Shown one piece after another: positions 18,166 through 26,800 of a stretch of DNA of 64,000 nucleotides. Every line of letters starts with the position of its first letter. Within the stretch, counting starts at the first letter, position 1. The position numbers were made by a program, and so were the translations under genes. The notes under the pieces are model-generated. The model worked only from the letters and a program-made list of their open reading frames with translations. It did no database searches and was not told the DNA's origin. This DNA comes from Shewanella psychrophila (GTDB lineage Bacteria; Pseudomonadota; Gammaproteobacteria; Enterobacterales; Shewanellaceae): contig NZ_CP014782.1 of NCBI RefSeq assembly GCF_002005305.1, positions 248,001 through 312,000 of the forward strand, read 5' to 3'.

Positions 18166-18416
18166 ATATAGTTTTCTTTATACTTGTAATATAAGGTTAA
18201 ATTATCAGTTGGTGTTAATTATTGCCACTGTTAACGCTAGGTGATAACCTAGAAAATGTCGAAAAATAATCCTTACCTGAATAAAAAAATCCTCCATTAC
18301 ATCCTCTAAAAGAGCAAAGCAATTTACAAAGGGACTACAAAGCTGCCCTTAGTCGGAGTATCATACCTCTATATCTTACTAAAACAGTCAAGTTTTACCA
18401 GACGGAGCATGTCTTA

Positions 18417-18995
18417 ATGATCACCATTTCCGATGCAGCTCAGGCTCATTTTGTTACCTTGTTAGCAGATCAGCCTGAAGGAACTCATATTCGTGTATTT
18501 GTAATCAGTCCTGGTACTGCTACTGCTGAATGTGGCGTTTCATATTGTCCACCAGATGCCGCCGAATCCGACGACACAGAGTTAGAGTTTAATGGCTTCA
18601 ATGCCATGGTTGATGAGAAGAGCGCGCCTTTCCTCGAAGATGCGACTATCGACTTTGTTACCGATCAACTGGGTTCACAGCTAACCCTTAAAGCACCTAA
18701 TGCTAAAATGCGTAAAGTTTCCAGTGATGCTTCACTTAACGAGCGTATCGAATACGTGATTCAGTCTGAGATCAATCCGCAACTCGCAAGCCATGGTGGC
18801 AACATAATGCTGATGGAAGTGTCTGAAGAAGGCGTGGCTATCTTGCAGTTTGGCGGCGGTTGTAATGGTTGCTCAATGGTCGACGTGACACTAAAAGATG
18901 GTATCGAGAAGCAGTTACTCGATATGTTTCCAGGCGAACTAACAGGTGTTCAAGACATTACCGAGCACCAGGCTGGCGATCATTCGTATCAGTAA
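18417..18995 (+). CDS. nfuA: Fe-S cluster carrier NfuA
   Basis: Cytoplasmic iron-sulfur scaffold and carrier of 192 residues that delivers 4Fe-4S clusters, especially under oxidative stress or iron limitation. An N-terminal degenerate A-type domain (about 1-95) precedes the Nfu domain (about 108-185), whose cluster ligands are Cys149 and Cys152 in GGGCNGCSMVD, at the same positions as in E. coli. GGAG lies 10 bases before the start. A strong terminator follows at 19051-19086. Confidence 0.97.
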   Translation: MITISDAAQAHFVTLLADQPEGTHIRVFVISPGTATAECGVSYCPPDAAESDDTELEFNGFNAMVDEKSAPFLEDATIDFVTDQLGSQLTLKAPNAKMRKVSSDASLNERIEYVIQSEINPQLASHGGNIMLMEVSEEGVAILQFGGGCNGCSMVDVTLKDGIEKQLLDMFPGELTGVQDITEHQAGDHSYQ

Positions 18996-19050
18996 AGGGC
19001 ATTTCTAGATTCGAGGGGTAAGACCCTTGTTCTAGGTTATAAAGAGTACG

Positions 19051-19086
19051 AAAAAGCGAGTTGGCTGATTGCCTACTCGCTTTTTT
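19051..19086 (+). terminator. Rho-independent terminator of nfuA
   Basis: AAAAAGCGAGT (19051-19061) pairs with ACTCGCTTTTT (19075-19085), followed by T. Having A and T tracts on both sides, it could also work for a minus-strand transcript. Confidence 0.9.
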
Positions 19087-19104
19087 ATGTCAGTGGCTAA
19101 TGCC

Positions 19105-19236
19105 AAGATGACGCTGCGCTGTTGGGGCTGAGAAGACGCTACGATGATGGTACTAAGACGACTTAGCTCTAATAGGGCGTAGCCCGTCGAATAGACGCAG
19201 CCGTCCGCAAAGCGATAGGTCGGAGGCCGTCATCTT
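19105..19236. repeat. Inverted-repeat-bounded intergenic element (MITE-like)
   Basis: Perfect 9-bp terminal inverted repeats AAGATGACG (19105-19113) and CGTCATCTT (19228-19236) enclose about 132 bp with no long frame and an inner GGGC-GTA-GCCC dyad. It sits between the convergent nfuA and MATE genes. This form fits a miniature mobile element or structured intergenic repeat; no flanking target duplication is obvious. Confidence 0.5.
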
Positions 19237-19256
19237 AGCTTTCATACCTTTATTAA

Positions 19257-20594
19257 CTAAAACCCTTCATCTCTCAATTTATAACGATAATGTAGTGTCA
19301 GGGTTATGCTTCTGGCTAGCATGAAGCAGCTCATGGCAGCCCATAGTGCGTGATTACCACTGCCTTGCATGACAAACCAGACGGGGAAAAATATGCCAAA
19401 AGTCGAGATGATCATACTGTTGCGCATCACCTTTCCCTTGGCTGCTCCGATGTAGACGCCATCGAAGAGGTAAGAACCGAAGGAGAGGATAGGCAGAAGC
19501 ACTATCCAAAATAGATATTCACTGGCGACCGAGCGTACCTCTTCAATGTTTGTAAGCATCTTGATGATGCTTTCTCCACCGAAGGCAAACACTAAGGTGA
19601 ATAAGAGCGCGGAGATGGCCGACCACAGCCAGGCCAGAGTGACGGTTTCTCTCATCAATGTCTTATTTTTTTGACCATAAGCCCTACCTACTTCGGCCTC
19701 GGCGTAATAGGCAATGCCGTCTAGGGCATAGCTGATTAGTAGTAAAAGATTGAGCAGCACGGCGTTGGCCGCGACTGTATTGTCGCCCAAACTCGCACCA
19801 TGGAATGTCATAAAGGCGAAGGCGATCTGCAAACAGAGACTACGAACAAATATGTCGGCATTGAGGCTGAGTAGTTTATGATAGCTAGTTAAGTTGAGGC
19901 TCTTACAAAGCTTATAAAAATCGAAGCCACCAGTTTTTTGAACTTGCTTGTAGACCATAGTCAAGGCGACCAGAAAACCGGATATATCGGCAAATACAGA
20001 AGCAAGTGCTGCCCCTTTAACCCCCCAGCCCAGGCCGAGGACAAACAGTAGATCTAGGCCGATATTGGCTAAGTTGGCGACGATTAATTGCCACATGGCG
20101 GCCTTAGGTTGTTGCCTGCCCAGTAGCCAGCCTAATAGCACTAAATTGAGCAGGGCGAAGGGGGTCGACCAGATCCTTATTTCAAAATATTCACGGGTAT
20201 ATCTTTGTACTTCTAGGCTTGCATCGGTGAGCATCAAGGCTGTATTGAGAATGGGGAGTTGCAGAAGTACGGCGCTTAACCCTAAAATAAGCGCTAAACT
20301 GCCAGCTTGCAGCAGTAATTTATATTGGGCTTGTGTGTCTCCGGCACCATAAGACTGGGCAACGAGTCCAGTGGTAGCCATACGAAGAAAGCCCAACATC
20401 CATAAAATTAAGGTGATAATCGTTGACCCAACGGCGACGCCACCTAGGTAATAGGCATTACTTAGGTGACCAACTACTGCGGTGTCTACCAGACCCAGTA
20501 GAGGCACTGTGATATTGGACAATATCATGGGCAGGGCGAGTGCCAGTAGCTGTCTGTTTTTCTGTTTATTACGGATCAATTCGACAGGGGTCAT
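19257..20594 (-). CDS. MATE-family efflux transporter, DinF-like
   Basis: Inner-membrane transporter of 445 residues with about 12 predicted helices. The N-terminal signature (LALPMILSNITVPLLGLVD, TAVVGHLSNAYYLGGVAVGS) is typical of the DinF branch of the MATE family, which exports toxic organic compounds using an ion gradient. It is not beside lexA, unlike E. coli dinF, and no LexA box is seen upstream, so DNA-damage control is not supported. It is divergent from the deacetylase gene with only 21 bases between the start codons, so their promoters must overlap the coding ends. Confidence 0.9.
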   Translation of the reverse strand: MTPVELIRNKQKNRQLLALALPMILSNITVPLLGLVDTAVVGHLSNAYYLGGVAVGSTIITLILWMLGFLRMATTGLVAQSYGAGDTQAQYKLLLQAGSLALILGLSAVLLQLPILNTALMLTDASLEVQRYTREYFEIRIWSTPFALLNLVLLGWLLGRQQPKAAMWQLIVANLANIGLDLLFVLGLGWGVKGAALASVFADISGFLVALTMVYKQVQKTGGFDFYKLCKSLNLTSYHKLLSLNADIFVRSLCLQIAFAFMTFHGASLGDNTVAANAVLLNLLLLISYALDGIAYYAEAEVGRAYGQKNKTLMRETVTLAWLWSAISALLFTLVFAFGGESIIKMLTNIEEVRSVASEYLFWIVLLPILSFGSYLFDGVYIGAAKGKVMRNSMIISTFGIFFPVWFVMQGSGNHALWAAMSCFMLARSITLTLHYRYKLRDEGF

Positions 20595-20615
20595 ATCATC
20601 TCAGAGGTTCTAATT

Positions 20616-21677
20616 ATGTTTAAGAATATCCTGATAACGCTTCTGGTGTTATTCAGTCTATCGTTGCAGGCCTTCACGGCTCGAGCTGCGGTGATTTTAC
20701 AATATCACCATGTGTCGGAGCATACCCCGGCTATCACTAGCGTGACACCGACTCAATTTAAGGAGCAGATGCAGTATTTGGCCGATAATGACTTTATCGT
20801 GACGCCATTGTCTCAAGTTGTGGACGCGATTAGAAACCAGAAGCCGATAGCGGAAAATACTGTGGTGATCACCTTCGATGATGGCTACAAGAGTATTGCC
20901 GAGACGGCGCACCCCATCTTAAAGGAATACGGTTTTCCCTACACGCTATTTGTCTCGATTGAGCCGATTAAGGCGAAATACAGTGAGATGATGAGCTGGA
21001 AAGAGCTGATTGAATTGTCTAAAGAGGGGGCGGAAATAGCCAATCATAGCTGGGGACATGAGCATCTTATTCGCAAGTTGGCTGGAGAATCAGAACTGCA
21101 TTGGATGTCGCGTATAGAGACTAATATTCTCAAGACAGAAGCTGAAATTAGTCATGCTACAGGGCAAAACCACAAGATGCTGGCTTATCCCTATGGTGAA
21201 TATAATCAGGCTCTCGAGGATATGCTGAGCCGCAATGGCTTCGTCGGCTTAGGTCAGCAGTCAGGTGCTGCCGGGGCCTACTCGTCTCTGACAGCGCTGC
21301 CGCGTTTTCCTGTCGCGGGAGTCTATGCCGATCTCGCTAGCCTTAAAGTAAAAATGCACAGCCTGAATATGCCAGTCTTATCGATAACGCCTAACGATCC
21401 CGAACTTAAAGGTGGAAATTGGCGGCCCGAGCTCAGGGTTACTCTGGATATGAATGATATTTATCCACATCAGATGATGTGTTTCATTCAGGGGCAAGGG
21501 GCTCAGAAGCCTCTCTGGTTGAGTGAAAATGAATTTTCTATCCGTGCCGAGTTCGATGTGCCACCTGGAAGATCCAGATATAATTGCACAGTGCCTAGTA
21601 AAACAAAGAGCGGTTATTACTGGTTCTCTCAAGCCTGGGTACGCCCCAAGGATGATGGGTCATGGAGAAAGGAATAG
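20616..21677 (+). CDS. Secreted polysaccharide deacetylase (NodB-like)
   Basis: Exported protein of 353 residues with a signal peptide at about 1-24 (MFKNILITLLVLFSLSLQAF). The NodB homology domain carries the catalytic Asp-containing motif TFDDGYKS, metal-binding HSWGHEH, and the AYPYGEYN motif. A C-terminal part of about 110 residues is beta-rich and unassigned. Such enzymes remove acetyl groups from glycans, for example in peptidoglycan or exopolysaccharide; the substrate here is unknown. GAGG lies 8 bases before the ATG. Convergent with cheB. Confidence 0.9.
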   Translation: MFKNILITLLVLFSLSLQAFTARAAVILQYHHVSEHTPAITSVTPTQFKEQMQYLADNDFIVTPLSQVVDAIRNQKPIAENTVVITFDDGYKSIAETAHPILKEYGFPYTLFVSIEPIKAKYSEMMSWKELIELSKEGAEIANHSWGHEHLIRKLAGESELHWMSRIETNILKTEAEISHATGQNHKMLAYPYGEYNQALEDMLSRNGFVGLGQQSGAAGAYSSLTALPRFPVAGVYADLASLKVKMHSLNMPVLSITPNDPELKGGNWRPELRVTLDMNDIYPHQMMCFIQGQGAQKPLWLSENEFSIRAEFDVPPGRSRYNCTVPSKTKSGYYWFSQAWVRPKDDGSWRKE

Positions 21678-21691
21678 GGAAGCAAGATCCT

Positions 21692-21719
21692 AGTTCCTAG
21701 GTTCTGGAGCCTAGGAACT
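21692..21719. repeat. Inverted repeat between deacetylase and cheB
   Basis: AGTTCCTAGG (21692-21701) and CCTAGGAACT (21710-21719) form a perfect 10-bp stem with an 8-base loop between two convergent genes. No T-run follows on either strand, so it is not a classic terminator. The words TTCCTAGG/TTCTGG resemble the heptamer array at 31894-31921. Confidence 0.6.
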
Positions 21720-21725
21720 CATGTT

Positions 21726-22766
21726 TTAACTAGCCTTACAATTCTCCGCTTTCAACAGAAATAATAATTTTTGTGGAATCTTATCCAGATGCATCTGCTC
21801 GTGGTGTGCGTCTAGATCTACCGCTGCGCCGGGCATGCCCCATACTACAGAGCTAGCCTCATCTTGGGCTATAGTGTAAGCGCCCTTATCTTTCAGGTTA
21901 AGTAGGCCTTTGGCACCATCTTTACCCATGCCAGTCAGGATTATACCTATGGTCGATTTGGCTGCAGACTCGGCGACACTATTAAACAGTACGTCCACTG
22001 AAGGCTTATGGCGATTAACGGGGTCGCTGTCGACGAGCTTGGTGAAGAGTAAGCCGCCTTTACGTTCGATTATCATGTGTTTGCTGCCTGGGGCTAGGTA
22101 GGCGGTGCCCGGTTTGAGCTGTTCTCCTCCCTGAGCTTCAATGACTTTCATCGCGCAATTATTATTTAGACGTTTAGCAAATGAGGCACTAAATGCCGCT
22201 GGAATATGTTGAGCGATTACCACAGGGGGGGTATTTGATGGCATTCGCATGAGCACACTCTGAATTGCTTCGGTTCCGCCAGTCGAGGCTCCAATAGCTA
22301 TAAGCCTGTTACTGAACATCTCACCACTGAGTGGTTTTATTCTTGGGGCCGATAGGGACTTAGGGCGAGCCTTACTTTTGTAGGCAAGGCGAACCTTGTC
22401 TATGAGTTCCTGCTTATAGCCCATGAGTTGGTTGGTGAGATCAGATTTAGGTTTAGAGATAAAGTCTACGGCGCCTATCGAGAGAGCCTCTAAGGTAATC
22501 GCGGCCCCTTTGGCCGTCAGGGTCGATACCATGATCACAGGCATAGGTCTGAGCTTCATGATGTTTCTTAAAAAGGCAATGCCGTCCATCTTGGGCATCT
22601 CAATATCTAAGGTCAGTACATCCGGGTTGAATTTCTTGATTAGATCTCGCGCCTCATAGGGATCTTCTGCGGTGGCGACAACCTTAATATTGTCGGCATC
22701 GTTTAACAGATGGCTGAGCAGTTGCCTTACCAGTGGTGAGTCATCGATCACTAACACGCTAATCAT
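21726..22766 (-). CDS. cheB: Chemotaxis methylesterase/glutamine deamidase CheB
   Basis: Cytoplasmic enzyme of 346 residues that removes methyl groups from receptors and can deamidate their glutamines. The receiver domain has Asp8/Asp9 and phospho-acceptor Asp54 (LTLDIEMPKMDG). The esterase domain has Ser in IGASTGGTEA, His in VIAQHIPAAF and Asp in GMGKDGAKGL, the full catalytic triad. It is the last gene of the chemotaxis operon, 72 bp after cheR. No cheD is present between them. Confidence 0.96.
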   Translation of the reverse strand: MISVLVIDDSPLVRQLLSHLLNDADNIKVVATAEDPYEARDLIKKFNPDVLTLDIEMPKMDGIAFLRNIMKLRPMPVIMVSTLTAKGAAITLEALSIGAVDFISKPKSDLTNQLMGYKQELIDKVRLAYKSKARPKSLSAPRIKPLSGEMFSNRLIAIGASTGGTEAIQSVLMRMPSNTPPVVIAQHIPAAFSASFAKRLNNNCAMKVIEAQGGEQLKPGTAYLAPGSKHMIIERKGGLLFTKLVDSDPVNRHKPSVDVLFNSVAESAAKSTIGIILTGMGKDGAKGLLNLKDKGAYTIAQDEASSVVWGMPGAAVDLDAHHEQMHLDKIPQKLLFLLKAENCKAS

Positions 22767-22838
22767 AGTTTAATCCTCGTGGTCTAATCTGCATTCTGGC
22801 TTCGGCTAACCGTTATAGCCATAAACTTGCTTGTTGTT

Positions 22839-23675
22839 TTAGCCAGTAAGGGCTTTTTTTCTCTCTCCATGGACCTTGGCATGACCGCCTTGTAGTGGCT
22901 GATATATGGTTTGGCCAATGAGCTCGAATTCATCAGATAAATTAGTTAAAGTTTCAGAATGTCCGATAAAGAGTAGCCCGTCCGGGGCGAGCAGTTTTCT
23001 AAATTTAGCGATGATCTTGGCCTTGGTTTCATTATCGAAATAGATGAGCACATTACGGCAAAAAATCACATCGAATGGACCTGTCATGGGCCATTTCTGT
23101 AGCAGATTGAGCTGTTTGAAATGGATATTCTTTTGGATACTTGGTTTCATCTGGATACCATTTGGCGTCATCTTTATATACTTTTCTCGGTATCGATCCG
23201 GCAAACCAGTGATGCTTTCCTCTGAGTAACACCCCTTAGCCGCCTTGTTAAGTACATTCGTATCGAGATCAGTGGCCAGTATTTTTAGATCCCATTCGGC
23301 TCCGGCAAAATGATCTGCCAGTGTCATGGCTATGCTATAGGGTTCTTCGCCAGTTGAGCAGGCTGAAGACCAGACCCGTAAACGTTTGTTGCGTCGTCTT
23401 CTCCATAATGGTGCTATCTCTTTATCCAGATAATCGAAGTGATGCTCTTCACGAAAGAAGGCGGTTAGGTTAGTGGTTAGCGCATTAACAAAATTCATTA
23501 ACTCGCTAGGTTCGCTCTGTACATGCTCACAATATTGGTTAAAGTTTTTCAGTCCCAGGTGACGCAGGCGCCTGCTGAGCCTGGAATAGACCATATGTTT
23601 CTTTCTTTCTGGAAGAACGATTCCCGTCTCTTCGTAGGCAAGACTTTGAATAAAATCGAAGTTTTGCTTTGTCAT
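22839..23675 (-). CDS. cheR: Chemoreceptor methyltransferase CheR
   Basis: SAM-dependent enzyme of 278 residues that methylates receptor glutamates. The N-terminal helical domain (FDFIQSLAYEETGIVLPERK) is followed by the methyltransferase core (RVWSSACSTGEEPYSIAMTL), ILATDLDTNVL and IFCRNVLIYFD. I chose the ATG at 23675 since AAGGAA lies about 8 bases upstream; a frame extending 34 codons further has no family match. It follows the PAS receptor gene by 154 bp that contain a large hairpin (23759-23798). The receptor's last five residues resemble the CheR docking peptide. Confidence 0.96.
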   Translation of the reverse strand: MTKQNFDFIQSLAYEETGIVLPERKKHMVYSRLSRRLRHLGLKNFNQYCEHVQSEPSELMNFVNALTTNLTAFFREEHHFDYLDKEIAPLWRRRRNKRLRVWSSACSTGEEPYSIAMTLADHFAGAEWDLKILATDLDTNVLNKAAKGCYSEESITGLPDRYREKYIKMTPNGIQMKPSIQKNIHFKQLNLLQKWPMTGPFDVIFCRNVLIYFDNETKAKIIAKFRKLLAPDGLLFIGHSETLTNLSDEFELIGQTIYQPLQGGHAKVHGERKKALTG

Positions 23676-23758
23676 AGAAAATTCCTTTTCGTCTATGATC
23701 TCCAATGCCGATACCTCCGTTCTGAAATCATTTGTAATAAATAAGCTACCTATATAGG

Positions 23759-23798
23759 ACATAGACAGACCTTGCATGAAAACAAGGCCTGTCTATGT
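23759..23798 (-). other. Large intercistronic hairpin before cheR
   Basis: A 16-bp stem with one mismatch (23759-23774 with 23783-23798) and an 8-base loop, between the PAS receptor stop and the cheR start. There is no T-run after it in the direction of transcription, so it is more likely an mRNA-processing or stability element, or an attenuator, than a terminator. Confidence 0.7.
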
Positions 23799-23829
23799 AT
23801 TAAGTTCTAGCAGTGGTGAAGCTCAGTCG

Positions 23830-26800
23830 TTAAAACTCATTCCACTCCTCTTTACTGATACTTAGATTGCCATGGGTATCTCCCGAGACCAAGGCTAGTG
23901 GCGCTGATGCCATACCAGAGCTGGTATTTCCACTCGTCTGGAAGAAGCCAAGTTGGGTCTTCATATTTCTGGCTTGATCGGCCATGGCTTCACCTGCTGC
24001 CGAGACTTGCTCTACCAGTGCGGCGTTCTGTTGGGTCATTTCATCCATCTGAGAGATGGCCTTGTTGACTTCTTGAATGCCGGAAGACTGCTGATCCGAG
24101 GCGATACTTATCTGGCTTATCATGTCGGCGACTTTAGTGACCGCTTGTACGATATCTTCCAGGGTTTCACCGGATTGGTTCACTAACTGGGTACCATCGG
24201 TAACCTTGCCCACACTGTCACGGATAAGCTCTTTGATTTCCTTAGCGGCGCCAGCACTTCGTTGAGCAAGATTACGAACCTCACCAGCAACTACAGCAAA
24301 GCCGCGTCCTTGTTCGCCCGCTCTTGCAGCCTCTACTGCGGCATTAAGCGCAAGTAGGTTAGTCTGGAAGGCTATCTCGTCGATAACCCCGATAATATCG
24401 GATATCCTCTTGCTCGAATCGTTGATGGCTTCCATAGCTGAGACAGCCTGTTCGACCACTTTACCGCCATGTTCGGCCTTGGAGTTAGCTTCCTGGGCCA
24501 GTTCATTGGCCAAGGTGGCATTCTGAGCGCTCTGAGTTACAGTCGCGGTCATCTCTTCCATGCTGGACGCAGTTTCTTCCAGCGACGCGGCCTGCTCTTC
24601 GGTTCGTTGACTCAAGTCTGCATTGCCCTGTGCTATTTCTTCGGCGCCAGAGGTCACTGTGTTGGCTGACTCGTTGATGCCACCTAAGACTTCGGTGAGT
24701 CTTGATACCGTCGCATTGGCATCTGTTTGCAGCTTACCGAACTGACCTTCGTATTCTCCATTTATCTGACGGGTCAAATCCCCCTTAGCTAAGCCGTCGA
24801 ACATGTTGACTACATCCGAGATGACGTTATCTGCGATCCCCACTAAACGGTTGAGGCCGTTAGAAAGGTTGAGGAAGAAGCCGTCTTTACCCTCGGTGGA
24901 GACTCTGTGGCTCAGGTCACCGGCTGCTGCCGATGAGATGATGGTGTCGATCTCATGCTCGATGGCAACCTCGGCCGTACGATCGGTCCATTCAACAACT
25001 GTGCCTATCCGTTCGCCGTTTTCATCCTTGATTGGGTTAGCCACCACCTTGAAGGTGCGCCCTCCAACTAATAGCTGGCTTGAGTAGGTAGATGTGAGTC
25101 CACCTAGCAGGCCTCGTTGATGGGCAGGATTCTTATGGAAGTCATCGATATTAACCCCGATAAGGTTATTGGCATCGAAGTTAGGCAGATCTTTGATTAT
25201 GTCAGATTGTGCATTTCTGAACATGTTACCAACGGCACTATTCATATAGATGATGTTAAGGTCGGCATCTGCCACCATGGTATTGGCGGAGACATTATCC
25301 AGTGCTTGCTTGATGCGGGCATTTTCTGCTGCTAGCTGTTGTTCTTCGGCTTCTCGCGCTAGCTTGTCGGTCAAATCTTGCCACTCGACAACTGTACCCG
25401 TGCGCTCTCCATTATCGAACACTGGGGTGGCGATTAGACCGAAGGTGAGGCCTGACACCTCTATGTTAGTTTCGAAGGTTTCAGTGAGCCTATTCAGCAT
25501 GCCACGCTGATGAGCCGGATTCTTATGGAAGATATCGATATTACTACCCATCAGGGTGCGCATATCGAAGCGACTCAGGCTCTTTTTCAGGGTCTTCTCA
25601 TTCTCACCTAGCATCTCGTTGAGTGAATCATTGAAGTAGATGATGTTGTAGTCCGCATCGGCCATCATGACGTTTGCCTTACACACATCCAGCGCCTGCT
25701 TGATACGACCTGTCTCGGCGGCTTGCTGTTTCTCTTCTTTCTCTCTAGCCAACTTAGCGGTGACATCTTGCCATTCCACAACTGTGCCGGTGCGCTGTCC
25801 ATTATCGAATACCGGTGTGGCGATGAGTTCAAAGGTGAGCCCGGAAATTAGTATGCTGGTTGCATAGGTTTCTGTAAGCTTGTCCAACATGCCTCTTTGG
25901 TGAGCCGGGTTCTTATGGAAGATATCGATATTACTCCCCATAAGAGTCTTCATATCAAACTTCTTCAGGCTCTGTTTTAGGGTCTTCTCATTCTCGCCGA
26001 GCATCTCATTGAGAGACTCATTGAAGTAGATGATGTTGTAGTCGGCATCGGCCATCATGACGTTGGCTTTACAGACATCCAATGCTTGCTTGATACGTCC
26101 TGTCTCGGCGGCTTGTTCCTGCTCCTCTCTTTCTTTGACTAGCTTAGCGGTGACATCTTGCCATTCGACCACGGTTCCTGTTCTTTCACCGTTATCAAAC
26201 ACTGGGGTGGCGATAAGCTCGAAGGTGAGCCCCGAGACCTCTATGCTGGTCTCGTAGGTACTGGTCAATCTGTCCAGCATACCTCTCTGATGTGCTGGAT
26301 TTTTATGGAAAATATCGATATTGCTGCCCATCAGAGTCTTCATGTCGAATTTGGTCAAACTTTCCTGAAGCGTGCGCTCATTGTCGCTGAGCATCTCGTT
26401 GAGAGAGTCGTTGAAATAGATGATGTTGTAGTCGGCATCGGCCATCATGACATTAGCCTTACACACATCCAGTGCTTGCTTGATACGGTTAGTATCGGCT
26501 GCCTGTTTCGCCTCCTCTTTCTCTGTGGCTAGCTTAGCCGTGATATCTTGCCACTCTACAACGGTACCCGTACGTACACCGTTATCGAATACTGGGGTAG
26601 CGATAAGATCGAAAGTGAGTCCCGAGACTTCTATGCTGGTGGCGTAAGTGCTGGTGAGCTTGTCAAGCATGCCTCTTTGATGAGCCGGGTTCTTATGGAA
26701 GATATCTATGTTAGTGCCCAATAGTGTCTTCATATTGAACTTGGACAAACTTTCCTGAAGTGTGCGTTCATTCTCGCTGAGCATCTCATTGAGAGATTCG

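Noticed and set aside
19257..20594. SOS-controlled dinF
   Set aside because: The protein is DinF-like, but no CTGT-N8-ACAG box is seen upstream, and the gene is not linked to lexA here.
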